From contig NMRB01001018.1 of assembly GCA_002633025.1 (NCBI GenBank), positions 45,074 through 109,073 on the forward strand: DNA of 64,000 nucleotides, given 5' to 3'. A program made the translations under genes and the position numbers. The stretch is from Notospermus geniculatus. Its lineage: Eukaryota; Nemertea; Pilidiophora; Heteronemertea; Lineidae. The first letter of the stretch is position 1. Every line of letters begins with the position of its first letter. This document shows positions 12,429 to 23,937 of the stretch, one piece after another. A model generated the notes under the pieces. It was not told where the DNA came from, did no database searches, and saw nothing but the letters and a program-made list of their open reading frames with translations.

Positions 12429-13140
12429 CCGGCGAGAAAAAAAGTTAGCTGTACATGGACACTTGAATTTGTAACACAATTCTGTATAAGTATTGCAATG
12501 GAATTCCAATGAACGATTTTAAGAATCTTAATGGGGAACCCGCATGACTGCAGATGGCGCAGCAAGTATAAGACCCGAATGACGTACTGACGTCACTTTT
12601 TTCGCTGTTGACGTCACGTCGTCAAAGCATGTGTACATTTTTCTACACAATTTTCCGTGGAAATTTCCCCAAAAGACGTTGTCAGTATTGGCATTCTGTG
12701 GTATTTCTGACGAAACAAAGCAGTGATATATGGAGAACTTTGAACATGAAACAGGACAGTGTAATTTAATCAAAATTGAACCAAAGAGAGTGGTTTATTT
12801 TGGGGCAAGAAGTAAATGGAAATACTGTTAGAAAATAGGACTTCCGGGTCTTACACTGACAGCGCCACGTTGTGGCGTAGTTCTGCGGGTTCCTCATTAG
12901 GGGTATAAAACTACTGAATTGAAATGTCCATCACGTGATTTCAGACACCTCAGACATCAGACTGACCAAAAATCCATGTTGGATCTGTTCAGCGAATTGG
13001 TACTCAAAATCGGGCTGGCTCATGGACTATTGTGGAATGCAGGGTCTACCGGATTTCCGTGGAATTCCACGTTTTCTCCATGCCACTGCTTTTTTGTACT
13101 CCATGCACACATGTTTTTTACACAGGGACGGCAGACGTAA
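12429..13140 (+). repeat. Dispersed repeat copy split by GRGGAACC element
   Basis: 12429-12535 plus 12896-13032 match 51070-51310 continuously (AACCGGCGAGAAAAAA to CTCAAAATCGGGCTGGC). No gene recognised. Confidence 0.65.
12536..12895. mobile_element. GRGGAACCCGC element, AT TSD
   Basis: Inverted ends GGGGAACCCGC and GAGGAACCCGC. The homologous sequence at 51165-51185 lacks it and shows a single AT. Contains several TGACGTCA-like sites. Similar elements at 14741-15120, 49973-50080 and 60010-60147. Confidence 0.75.
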
Positions 13141-13410
13141 CTCATGCTACTCACTTGTAGCTGTGTCTCCTATCAAACAAGATGAGTGGACAACTTGGCC
13201 ATGATTGATGCGTTTCCAACAAGAGGAATCAATAAATTATTCAAAGCTATTTTCGGATACCGTCGGGGACGGCAGACGTCTGTTTTACAATTGCTGCTGT
13301 ATGGTACTATTAGCCATGCTGGCATTTCTCGGCTCCAAACGTCGTCACACAAGACAGACGAGTAATTCTTAAAGCACGACTGTTAGAACACAATAGGTCT
13401 TTGGAATGCT

Positions 13411-13834
13411 TGGGTGTGTTTCAAAATTGGTCACCCAAGAAAATGGGGCAAAATTTAACTTTGAAATGATCACAAAGATTTGTGCCATTGATTTTCCAAA
13501 AATTTAATGTAGTATTTGATAATAAAATATAGACCTTTTAGTTTCTCCATCTGGGATGTACAGTGTACACTCATTTGAAGGAGGGTATCAAAAAATATTG
13601 AGCTTACCAGCAAAATCTATCATTCCGTCCGACACCAAAACTACTAGTACTTTCTGCTGTCAGACTTTAAAGGGTTAATAGATCAATTAGTTTCCAGTGC
13701 CATAATTTAGAGCTCCATGATACCTAGATCGGACATGAATATTGTAGAGTTTCAAGAAACAGGTTTTCACCAGTAGACAAAAGAATGGTGAAAATTGTCT
13801 GGTGTCGGACGGAACACTTTTTGAAACACACCCA
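13411..13834. mobile_element. TGGGTGTGTTTCAAAA element, copy 1
   Basis: Inverted ends TGGGTGTGTTTCAAAA, 424 bp. Contains two CGTCCGACACC blocks in opposite orientation. Copy 2 at 18590-19006 is inverted; 1-110 is a third, cut by the window edge. Confidence 0.7.
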
Positions 13835-13969
13835 CTTGCTCTCCAGTCGCCTGGCAATTCTCCACGAATTGATTGGCTACTCGGACCCGTATGACGACAT
13901 ACTAATTTGCATATGATTGGATCTTTTGCCAGATGTGTACTAATTACGGGAATGAGTTAATAGCTGCGC

Positions 13970-14395
13970 TTCCACTACAAAAAGCCCGTATTTGTCCGGG
14001 CTTATTCTGCTTCCATTACAGAATGTCCGTGTTTAATAAGTCCGGTTCTAATAAGTGCGGATCTATTAAGCTCGGATAGCATAGCCGAGCATACTCCGAA
14101 TCTAAATTAGATGCGGATCAACAATTGTGTTTCTCTAGTGGAATGGCAATAAGTCCGGATCTATTTGTAGTACATGTATTATGTTCGGCTACAGGTGGCT
14201 TAAGATCGCTTGCGACATTGCGCATGCTCGAAAGTACATGTACCAGAACAGTAGGCGGTTCACTCCAGGTATCGCCATCTGTAGCCGAGCATACTAACCT
14301 CAAATCCAGTAGTGGAAGCGCAAGCAGTGAAATATCCGGTCTTATTTTAGATGCGGATAGACACAGGTACTATTAAGACCGGATCTAAAAGCTGT
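13970..14395. mobile_element. GCGCTTCCACTAC repeat with AATAAGTCCGGATCTA words
   Basis: GCGCTTCCACTA at 13970 is inverted near 14318. The interior repeats AATAAGTCCGG and GCGGATCTATTAAG in both orientations. Confidence 0.5.
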
Positions 14396-14467
14396 AAAGC
14401 GGAGTTAATAGAAGTAATTAAGCTGTCGCATTGTTTCTGGTCGGCTGTTGTGAAAGTGCAGTCTTAA

Positions 14468-14671
14468 AGGCGCACGGTATTGGATCTCAAATGCGTTATT
14501 TGACTGCCGACGTAGAGGGAGCCACCTAGCGGCAGTAATACGAACTACAAAAATGCATTACAAAATGTACGTAGTAAATCGGGTCAACTCGCCGATACGA
14601 AGTTAATCCCTGGGTTGGAGAGTGGTACAGTGGTGCCGGCTGTCGAGAAAAAGTGGCAATACCGTGCTCCT
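14468..14671. mobile_element. TTAA MITE (AGGMGCACGGTATTG ends)
   Basis: 204 bp with TTAA at 14464-14467 and 14672-14675. Inside are AGCCACCTAGCGGCAG and CCGGCTGTCGAG, also present around 56680-56870, which is a damaged further copy. Confidence 0.75.
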
Positions 14672-14740
14672 TTAAATCTGTGTTACTGACAAGAACACTT
14701 CGTGAACTTGTGACGAATAATTGAGGCAACACTTCTGTAT

Positions 14741-15120
14741 GAGGAAACGGCGTGCCGTTTATCCCGACAGGTCGGCGCAGCGATCGATGAGACCGAACCG
14801 ACGTCATTGACGTCGTTTTATGTGCTGACGTTGCGTCATGAAAAAATCAGCTGTATGTACATTTTTCTACAGGAAAAAATGAGATATGACGTTGCCGTTA
14901 TCGCCATCCTACCTCTTTATTTTAAGGAAAAAAGCAAAGAAATTGCAGAAATTTTCATCCGCGGCAAGATGGTGTAAATTTTGATGTCATGCGACCGAAA
15001 AAATAGGGTTTATTTCACGCCAGAAGTTAATGGAAATGACTAGAAATCACGTTGAAAAAAGAAACTTCGGTCTGATCGATCGCAGCGCCACGTCGTGACG
15101 TTAGTTCGTCCGGTTCCTCA
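14741..15120. mobile_element. GAGGAACCGGC element, copy 2
   Basis: Ends GAGGAAACGGCG and GTCCGGTTCCTC. Shares the TGTACATTTTTCTAC and AGCGCCACGTCGTGACG blocks with 12536-12895. Confidence 0.6.
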
Positions 15121-16189
15121 TTGGAGAATGACGCAATCACCGTCGTTGGCGCCGGCTGTGGACAAAAAGTGGAAATATGGTGCCCCTTTAATGATGTTTT
15201 GATTTCTGTCTTCATTCAATATAAATTCTCGTTTTTTTCGGCAAAATCAGCTTATCAATTTTGTAATCTTGATGAAGACGTAAAAATCATTTTGTAAAAG
15301 GGAAAAACACGGTCCTATGGCCGTTATTAAAACGTACAGAAATTATCGGCGTATCATATCAACTATTCAATATTTTGACACTGGAGTTAAATTAATAAAT
15401 CACCATCACTTCAATTCTCGATTATGAGACTTTGACGTCATGATATTCCGGAATATAAACCACAATGAGAAATATATACTGTATATCCTCACCTGTAAGA
15501 TCCTAAGCCGGACAGTACCCGAGTTCCAATACCGCCTCCATGGGCAGACTTAAACAGCAGTACACAATATAGTAGCCTTTCGCAGCGATAGAGGAGTGGG
15601 ATAGGTTTTGGTTGTGCGACCATTTCGTGACGTTGCGTGTGGGCATTTCCTGGGACCTGCATTGCGCATGAGTCTTGCGTAAGATAATTGAATATCTATG
15701 AATTTACACGCGTGTTGACCTAACCGCGCTTCGTAAATACGGCCCAGAATGTCTGTCTAATTTTCTTTACCGTTTCCCGAATCCCAAAATGCCGAACGAG
15801 ACCATGCATCTTGCCTTTAACACTTTATCAATATATAACAGTGAACATATCGCCCCCGCAGTGACCGCATGCCTGTCACTGTCTCCCCATTCAATATCGT
15901 TCAGTGGATATTTGCGATGCTATCTGCTGACGTTGGGAATGGTTATAGCAATCATGTTTCTGGCCGGTTACATTGGGGAAGCGTCTTGATGAATGGCTTT
16001 GCCCTAGACGAGAAATTAACCTTCACACAATACCCAGCGTGGACATCTATGTACGAAGACAGTGGTTAGGGGACGTCTCAAAATTGTTTTGATACCAAAA
16101 AAGACGAAGTGACTTCGTCTGGGGGTAGGGGGCATCACTCTTTTTTACAAAAGAATGACTTTTTTATATGCAGTCTTCAGAAAGCCACG

Positions 16190-16603
16190 GTGGTGTAGTG
16201 GTTCGGGTCTCTGACTAGCGGTCAGAGGGTCCCGGGTTCGAATCCCACTGTGGTGTGAGACTTTGGGCAAGTCTCTTTGCCTCCGGTCACTGGCCTCTCT
16301 CCATCCTGGGCCGACCGAATCGAAACTCCGATAGCACTAACAGGTCCTAACAGAGAAACTCTGTAATGGTAAAAGGCATTGCATACCTCTCTGTTAGGAC
16401 CTGTTACTGCTATCGGAGTTTCGATTCGGTCGGCCCAGGTGTATAAATGGGTACCGGTCGGAAATGCTCGGATTGTAGCGCTAAATGGGCAGCTCATCAG
16501 AGTTCTACTGAAAGGATTCAGGATAGACTGGGGTTCAAGTGTAAAATCGGATGACACCTCTACCGTTGTTGATACCAAACTATAAACCCAAACTTTAACT
16601 TTA
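16190..16603 (+). mobile_element. tRNA-like SINE (family 2) with internal hairpin
   Basis: The head folds as a tRNA: 7-bp acceptor (GCCACGG with wobble partners), A-box-like GGTGTAGTGG, anticodon loop with AGC, and B box GGGTTCGAATCCC with a degraded outer T stem. The body holds a 52-bp near-perfect inverted repeat (16305-16439). It ends at AAACTTTAACTTTA. It is inserted inside the TWA element 16069-16680. The imperfect T stem makes a functional tRNA gene unlikely. Confidence 0.7.
16305..16439. repeat. 52-bp-arm near-perfect hairpin
   Basis: Arms 16305-16356 and 16388-16439 are complementary at 51 of 52 positions around a 31-nt loop. They lie in the body of the family-2 SINE. A transcript would fold into one long duplex. 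Confidence 0.85.
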
Positions 16604-17407
16604 NAAGGGGGGGGGGGGGTCAGGGAAAAGATGAAGTCACTTCGTCTTTTTTGGCATCAATATAATTTTGAGACGGCCCCTTAATTGGAAAGGACGATTC
16701 TGCCGCGGTAATTCATGAGAACATAAGGGTTTCTTAGCGCTCCCTCCCTTCGTCACCGTACACACGAAGGCATCCTCCCATAGCAGAGCTTTGATCTCGC
16801 TCCACTTACTCTCAAATTCGGAGAAAAATTTTTCTTATTTTGAGAAATTTTCTTAAAATGACATGACATTTTGTCTGATTTTTCGGGCGATATTTCTCAA
16901 AATGGGAAAAAAATTCTCCCAATTTGCGAAATTGAAAAATTCGCGCAAAAGTGCAAACTTCTTATTTTTCACTTTAATTTCTTACTCCCTTATTTTTAGA
17001 AAAGTTTTGAAAAGCGTGTTCAGCAAGCGGCAGGTCCAAGTGTACTTTTAGCAACACAACTGTTGGAGACCGGTCTGATTTAGTAGGTAACGATGAATTC
17101 CAAAGTACTCTAGTTGTTAATCACACAACAGTTGTGTCTGATCATTACTGCAATATCTCAAGATACCTTATTTTGTATGTGTATGCACGTATGGCCTAGC
17201 GCCATCCGTCAAGATAAACTGCGAGACCACGCCTGACGTGAGCCTCTGAGCCGGAAATCATGCATCTAACCGTATAATGCATTTACGACTTGCCAACACG
17301 CTCTCAATGGTGGCATATGGTTCGGGGGAAGACGTGTGTCATACTGAGTGGGATGGTACCGTCAGCCGTGAATCCCTTTTCAATTGTGGCGATAAACATC
17401 GATTATA

Positions 17408-17980
17408 CAGGGTGGGCCAAAAAAATGTTACCAATTCTGATTGTGCACTACTTTTTTATGTGTGGATATTTTTCAAATTTTTTTGAGAAATCTGTCTAAG
17501 CATGAAATTTTTGTTTGATACTATTAGACTCCTGTTATGTCACCATTTCTGAGCACGGTTCAATAATTAATGACGTGCTCAATCCAGGCACCCCGTTACG
17601 GAATCATGTTGTCTCGGAGTCCCAATATTGTCGTTTGACCTTGCAGACCGTGGCCGGTCCTTTATTTTTATCCCCAACACTTCCTGTTTCCCTGAATTTG
17701 TCCAGGCAATGCCTGATTGCGAGTCTGCTGGGTGCATTTCTCCTGCGAAAGTCCCTCCTGAATATTGTCGCTGAGTGATGACTACTGATTTCGTCGCAAA
17801 ATACACCTCCACAATATTTGCCCTCTCTTGCACTAAATATCGAGTTACTGGATCCATTGATGCTTTTGGATGAAAATCTAAGGCTAACTATGATTCAGCT
17901 GAATTTTAGAAAAATATGTTAATTTTTGTGGAAATGACAAGAATTTCAAAATTAATGGTAAATTTTTTTGGCCCACCCTG
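17408..17980. mobile_element. Internally deleted Tc1/mariner-type element
   Basis: Inverted ends begin CAGGGTGGGCCAAAAAAAT and are flanked by TA on both sides (17406-17407, 17981-17982), as expected for the IS630/Tc1/mariner superfamily. The element is 573 bp, too short for a full transposase. The minus strand keeps an N-terminal transposase piece (see 17579-17857). The catalytic DDE/D region is missing. Confidence 0.75.
17579..17857 (-). pseudogene. Mariner-like transposase N-terminal HTH fragment
   Basis: The peptide includes QERANIVEVYFATKSVVITQ and, after a degraded middle, DRPRSARSNDNI. This is the pattern of the helix-turn-helix N-terminus (DUF4817-like) of some mariner-like transposases: IVE-YF-T-SVV-TQR ... 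GRPRSAR--ENI. It sits on the minus strand between the inverted ends at 17408 and 17980. The middle is out of register with the family, indicating small indels. No catalytic domain is present. Confidence 0.6.
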
Positions 17981-18109
17981 TATGAGGCAGTCGAGAAAAA
18001 CCTGTCGGATGTCGCTATCGTAATATCGAAAAAATGCGAATCATGAGTTTGTCGGTGCGTTGTGATACGTAACACAATAGTTCGTTTGTCTTTGTCATCT
18101 TCAATAGTG

Positions 18110-18539
18110 AGATTTCGCAAATCTGACGAAACACGAAGTACGAAATACGAAATTGGATATCTTTTCCATGACGTAATGTATTTCAGGAGATGGTTGGTAC
18201 CGCAAATATCGCCTGCTGCAAGAGCGTCTTTTAGCGTATGACGTTAGACCGATAGAGTTACGGTGTATATTTAACTTTGAAATTTATCTTTCTTTCCACT
18301 TCGTAGCTACGAAGTGGGAAAAATTAAAAATAAAAACAAAATTAAAATTCAAGATTCAAAATTAAAAATTCAAGATGTACCGTAACTCTCTTGGTCTTAC
18401 ATGATATACTAAAAGACGCACTGGTGGCAGGGACATTTGTGATACCTGCAACCATCTCCAGAAATACATTATAGGTCCTGGAAATGAAGTTGAATTTCGT
18501 ATTTCGTAAATTCTTTTTTCCTCAGATTTGCGAAACCTC
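18110..18539. mobile_element. Long-TIR TTTCGCAAATCTGACG element, copy 1
   Basis: The two halves are inverted over about 170 bp, including TACGAAATACGAAATT and AGACGCACTG blocks, with TTCGTAGCTACGAA in the centre. No coding capacity. Confidence 0.7.
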
Positions 18540-18589
18540 GCTCTTAAATCACAATCATGACACGAGAGTCCGCCGCGTGTTTTCTCGGT

Positions 18590-19006
18590 AGGGTCTGTTT
18601 CCAAAAGTGTTTCGTCCGACACCAGAAACTTTTCACCATTCTTTTGTCTACTGGTGAAAGGCTGTTTCTTGAAACTCTACAATATTCATGTCAGATCTAG
18701 GTATCATGGAGCTCTAAATTATGGCACTGAAACTAATTGATCTATTAACCCTTTAAAGTCTGACAGCAGAAAGTAGTTTTGGTGTCGGACGGAACGATAG
18801 ATTTTGCTGGTAAGCTCAATATTTTTTGATACCCGCCTTCAAATGAGTGTACACTGTACATCCCAGATGGAGAAACTAATAAAGGTCTTTTTTGTCAAAT
18901 ACTAATACATTTGATTTTTGGAAAATCAATGGCACAAATCTTTGTGATCATTTCAAAGTTCAATTTTGCCCCATTTTCTTGGGTGACCAATTTTGAAACA
19001 CACCCA
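18590..19006. mobile_element. TGGGTGTGTTTCAAAA element, copy 2
   Basis: Reverse-complement match to 13411-13834 along its length, about 417 bp. The left end is mutated (GGGTCTGTTTCC). Confidence 0.7.
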
Positions 19007-19049
19007 TTACATCGATCGGTTGGCATGAGAAGCTAAGTCTGACATGTAG

Positions 19050-19218
19050 GCTATAGACCCCTTGCGCTTATCAGCCCAGGGTGTAAACATTAACCTCGCC
19101 CTAGGGGGCCAAATGCATTTGTACAGTTGGCTCCTGTGCTTACCGTCGGCACAACGCACTAGGCCCAAGGTTTGTTTACACCTTCTGGCTGTAACGGCCG
19201 ACTAGCGCAAGTGGTCTA
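19050..19218. mobile_element. TAGACCMCTTGCGCT inverted-repeat element
   Basis: TAGACCCCTTGCGCTTATC at the left is inverted by GACTAGCGCAAGTGGTCTA at the right. The TSD is unclear. Confidence 0.55.
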
Positions 19219-19239
19219 TTGCAAGTAAAACACCCTAAA

Positions 19240-19345
19240 CATTAACATTTGTGCCAAAATCGGTAGGTTGTCAGTTGCTAGTGCCACCTGTGATGAAGTG
19301 GCCGTACTGATATGAGCCTAATATTAGCTGCCTATAGGTCCCTTT
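19240..19345. mobile_element. TTAA-ended GACCTATAGGCAGCT repeat
   Basis: The right end TAGCTGCCTATAGGTCCCTTTAA matches in reverse 48097-48215 and 57176-57300. All share GTGCCACCTGTGATGAAGT-like centres and an AAGTAAAAYAC far end. Confidence 0.5.
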
Positions 19346-20370
19346 AATGAGAATCTGTCGTTGTTGATGTTGTTGACGTATTGGCATTTCCTCCGACACC
19401 GTGAATGGAATCATTGCCCGCACGTTTTAACTCCGTGGAATACCGAGTGCGTTTTTATTGGCCTTCCTTTCTTGTCGTATTGACTTTCCTACTTAAGCCG
19501 TCCGCACCGAGTTCCATGACGTCACAGGTGTCACGTCAGGTGATCAATCATGCTGGGTCGTTGGAGATAATGTCAGATCTGCTTTGATGGTTTGTCGCTG
19601 AGACTGTTAACAGAGCTAGATATAGCGATTTGGGTGATAACTGGAATCAGGACAGAACAACGGATCTACCCCAGCTTGCCGTGTTGAAATCGACCTCCCA
19701 CTGCATCACAGGGGTTTTTCCTCGCTCATCTTCATTGTGTTTCACAGGTCGGCGCTAGGCGGCGTTATGGACGCACCAACCTGTGTCCGCACGAGCCGCA
19801 TCACGCCGAATTTGGCGTAAAAAGTAATACGCGGACACATCACCGCCTCAACTCGGTAATCACGTGATCTACTATACGCCACGAAAGTAAATCCTAAGAA
19901 AATAGCGTTATGAGGCTTATTTCTTGCAGACTTCGCAAATAGTTGGCTGATTTTTTATTTCTGATGAGAAATTGTCACAGACATGACATTGTTGAGAAGA
20001 AAAGGATGATATTCGAGTTATGACCACCGCAGCTATTCACTGTGTGTAGTGTACTGTAGTGTGACGACGCACTAACGCAGCTGTCAGTGGCTAACATGAC
20101 ATGTACAGCATATCTCACACAATATAGGCCTATGTATGTCATAATCATGACGGATAATGTGATACCCACACACGGAGACATCCTAGGTAGGCCTATTTTG
20201 AGAGATTCTGCAATTTTTCAACCTGAAGCGAGGAATCGCCCGCCATCTTGAAAATGCAGCAAGTAGTCCCAATATGTCCCATGATGCCTTGCGCGCGCGG
20301 TGACAGGTCAGTGCGAGGTAGGAGCGCTACCTGTCGTGACAATGCGCTCATCTTCATCCACTCACAAACC
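19346..20370. other. Unassigned intergenic DNA
   Basis: No repeat pair, RNA gene or convincing exon seen. Confidence 0.4.
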
Positions 20371-20383
20371 CCTTCTGAAATAC

Positions 20384-20805
20384 TAGACCGAACACTGTCC
20401 TGATTAAAAATACTAGGAGAGACGCAAGCAAATGCATAAAACCATTATGGCGCCCGCTGGTCTATATTTAGCTCGGGGAAGCCTTCCCAGAATTGTACCG
20501 TTCACTGCCCGTTTCAGGCATATAGCTTGCATGGGTTTTAGGCAGCAGTAAGCTGTTTGCCTTCTTTCACTAAGCTAAAGCCAACTATGATCTCAAGCAA
20601 AAAACTATGTTTTTCTGAAATTTAGTCATGATTTACGAGATCATGCCTGAGTTGTGGGAGCCACCATCTTGTCAAAATGTCACCTGACCCAATTTCTTTG
20701 CTCTTGGAGCTGTAGAATGACGTCACTCGTCGGGAATCCGCCGTAGATCATTTGCTTTCACCGGTCTTCGAAAGCAAGCTGCCCAGAAGACCGGGTACCA
20801 GTCTA
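20384..20805. mobile_element. TAGACCGR element with 9-bp TSD, copy 1
   Basis: CTGAAATAC flanks it exactly at 20375-20383 and 20806-20814. Ends TAGACCGA and TCGGTCTR-like CCAGTCTA are short inverted repeats. 422 bp, no coding capacity seen. Confidence 0.85.
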
Positions 20806-21423
20806 CTGAAATACCAACGTCTGGTGAATCAGCGGGTGAATCAGGTGCGGCTGTTGCATACTCCACTTGCACCCCCTGCAGTGTCATGATCGTAGTTGAG
20901 GAGCTGCGCGGTCTAGGCGGCACACCAGTAATAGAAATCCAAGCCATTTTCAAAGAGACGACAATATACCATCCTGTTACTCGCGTCCAAAAGCTCCGAT
21001 GATTGTAATATTTGGGGGTTACAAAGACCTCAGCTAGATTTTCAAATCATATAATTTTCGTTGTGGGTTGACCGCGATAATATCAGGGTTAGCGGGGTCG
21101 AAACCCAAGAGGGCTCACTGATCAGCGGAGAGAAGCTAAGCAGTGAGCTGGCTGCCAGAGCCCATAGCAGTGAATCGCCCCTGCGGAGGAATCTAATATA
21201 AGACATACAACATTTCCAAAAACTCATCAGATTTTTAAACAAACACTATTGAACAAAAAAAGCATTAAGAAAAATATCCAAACGGCAAGCCGCTTGGTGG
21301 GGAAAATCGTACGGGGCCCGAAACTCCTGTTGAAATGCCCGCGGTCGAATCTATTGATCCGCTGAAAGAGTAAGTGATCTTAGGTGGTCACGGCGCGGTT
21401 ATAGGTCAATCACTCGGCGTAAC

Positions 21424-21830
21424 GAATGGGCAAGTCCACGGTAAAATTCAGGATATTTTTTTACTTATTCAGTGCGGTCTCTGCAACTCATGGCACCAGA
21501 GGACCATTAAGTACCCTGCATCATGTCAGGCTTGTGTCCTTCTATGCCCCTGGTATGAATTAAGTTCGTTGTGATTTATAATTAGTGCACTGTTTGCTAA
21601 TTAGTTGCGTCACGGACGGGACCTGTGCGATGTCCCGTCCGTGACGCAACTAATTAGCAAACAGTGCACTAATTATGAATCACAACGAACTTAATTCATA
21701 CCAGGGGCATAGAAGGACAAGAGCCTGATATGATGCAGGGTATTACATCTTTCTGTGGTTCCAAAATTTGCAGAAACAGCACTGAATAAGTGAAAACATG
21801 TCACGTCCGTGACCGTGGAATTGCCCGTAT
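21424..21830. repeat. About 400-bp foldback element
   Basis: The two halves are inverted copies around about 21633. The inner portion (about 21540-21720) is nearly perfect, from CTTCTATGCCCCTGGTATG to the central GGACGGGACctgtgcgatGTCCCGTCC. The outer portions are more diverged but still recognisable (CACTTATTCAGTGC). Confidence 0.8.
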
Positions 21831-21939
21831 GTATAAAATATTTTAATCAGAACAAAAGAAAACCGAACTATAACCGAACAGTGAAAATGCAAATTGGATT
21901 TTTTACCCACTAGAAGATTTAATCATGCATGCTGTCAGA

Positions 21940-22457
21940 GGGCAGCGAGGAGAAAGATGAATGATGGTAAAAACACATTTGCCTGTCATCTCACTTCGTT
22001 TGTAACATTCAAGGCATAAGCTACTTCTACTTGAGCATACGGTAAATATTAGTGCATTGTGTCCACACAGGCTGCGCAAGACTGATTGCTCGAGACTGAT
22101 TTTGCACAGACCTGTGTAGCCGTAGAAGGCATCACATCGGCCAGATTTGGCCGACGTGTACGTCCGCGACCTCATCACAGCGTAGGAATCTTAGCCGAAA
22201 AATAAATCCAAGTTATTGGCTTTGTTTAATGCAAAAATATTTACAGATTTTTTGTGAATAATTGTATAGCAAGTAACAAATCTCATAATAAGCGAGGTAG
22301 GTATTTTGATCCTAGAAACTACAGGGATGGAGGGATCACATGATCAGCCAAGATAGTAGTTTGCTGTGAATCACCCGACGCCATCTTGATTTCCCACAAT
22401 CCTGTGAGCATGGCGTAACAGATTGGTGCGAGGCAGGAGCGCCTTCTGTTGTAACAA
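21940..22457. repeat. About 500-bp dispersed repeat, copy 1
   Basis: Inverted match to 42306-42710, ending GCGCCTTCTGTTGTAACAATG. Short open frames (RSRTYTSAKSGRCDAFYGYT) are partly shared, but I do not accept them as genes. Confidence 0.6.
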
Positions 22458-22806
22458 TGAATATTAGTAAGGTTTCGCAAATCTGACGGAACACGAAGTG
22501 CGAAGTGCACTGTACCTTACTTGATGAAAGATTAGTCACGCTATAACTACAGGGCCTTGAAATTCTCACTAAGTGATGAAAAGGATGGCGGCCATTTTTG
22601 TCAGCTAAGGTTTCGACGTAGTATCAGTCTAGCCTAGGTGTTACCACTGACTATGTATTGATTGGACAGGACACCAGTCTTATCACGTTGGTTCCCGATT
22701 CCACCGCCAGGGGAGGGATACTGAGGCATACATTATGCATACAGTGGTACTTTAATTGCAATCTTGTGAACAACTGATTGATTATAATTAAGATGGACAG
22801 TCTGTT

Positions 22807-23300
22807 AGGTGAAAATCAAACATAAAGGTTCAACTTACAAATTTAGCATTTTATAAACGTGGATACTATCCCTTTAAACCTCAACAGATTTGCATTCTGA
22901 CTCTTCCATATGATAGGCAAGACCCTTTTGCATGTTTAGTGAAAATTTGTTTGAATTCAGACTAGCTGATCTTATGATACAAAAGGACTGAATTAATGAG
23001 AACCCCACGAACGATGAGAGCGCAGGGTCATCTGTGTACATTTGAATAGGCTAACGTACATTTGCACGTGGAACACTAATTGTGTTGAAAATAACTCTGT
23101 TATCCTCAGAAATGGAATTCAAGGCATCAAGTTGACAGATTCATGTACCCACTACCATAAAAAAAGTTGAAACCCCTGCCTATTACGTAAAGCCAAAATT
23201 CAAGCAGTGAGAGACATCTGGTGGCAACACATGAAGTGTATCCCTCAGTTACTTCATCGTTCGCAGTTAAGCCTTTATGTTTGATTCCTTTATGGTAAAA
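22807..23300 (+). mobile_element. About 490-bp repeat with AATCAAACATAAAGG ends
   Basis: Matches 55725-56205 end to end. AATCAAACATAAAGGTTC at the left is inverted at the right (CTTTATGTTTGATT). A further end is at 7750. Confidence 0.65.
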
Positions 23301-23685
23301 GACGTTAAGGGAAAAAAGGGGAGTAAGGGAGCTCATAGTCTCCCTCAAGGGCCTTATTTATCACACATGTAGAGGCAAGTAAAACCAATGGGAAAACATT
23401 TCGGATTTTTTGAACGTCTTATCGTAGGTGGCCAGAATCCCGAACGTCCTTCAATCAAGAATGCAACTTTGACGTCATAGCTTCCCGCTCCCTCGTTAAC
23501 ACAAGGGAATGGCATTGGGCCGTACCTCTGTGGTACCAGTCAACCGAGATACCACAGAGCGCCAACGAGTTGACATTGGATTGCTAAGGAAGTAACGGAT
23601 TGAGCCCAAGGGTCCCACCAATAATATTTAGAGCTATTTTGGCTGAGACTCAGAAAGCTACGCAGTCATGGCAGTGAGACGTTAC

Positions 23686-23935
23686 ACTTTGTGCCTTTAC
23701 TGGCGAATGGTATGCTCAACGCATTTTACTCACTTTATGAGGGATCCAAAGAAGAAAGCACAAAAATTGACACACAAAGTGGTAAATATCAAGAAGTCAA
23801 ATTCCAGGACTTAGCAAATTGGTCTTCTTCAGGCTGGCACTTTTCCACACTAGATTTCAGAAAAGAAGCCTGAAGAAGACCTCGGTTGGGGTCGAAAATT
23901 TGCTAAGTCCTGGAAGTTGACTTCTTGATATTTAT
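23686..23935. mobile_element. Inverted pair of Penelope-like ends with hammerhead-like core
   Basis: The right arm (23867-23935) reads CTGAAGA, a GACCTC/GGGGTC stem with GGTT loop, GAAA, then TTTGCTAAGTCCTGGAAG and TTGACTTCTTGATATTT. The left arm (23836-23741) is the inverse but lacks the stem-loop. The CUGANGA-stem-GAAA layout resembles the hammerhead core known from Penelope-like elements. One unpaired A sits between the core and stem II. Confidence 0.45.
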
Positions 23936-23937
23936 TA

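Larger units (their letters stand above)
16069..16680. mobile_element. PIF/Harbinger-like GGGGCCGTCTCAAAATT element
   Basis: TTA at 16066-16068 and 16681-16683. Ends GGGGACGTCTCAAAATTG and inverse, with GAAGTGACTTCGTCT inside each end. A family-2 SINE and a G-run with an N are in the middle. Confidence 0.8.

Noticed and set aside
16190-16262. Functional tRNA gene
   Set aside because: The outer T-stem pairs are mismatched and a SINE body follows.
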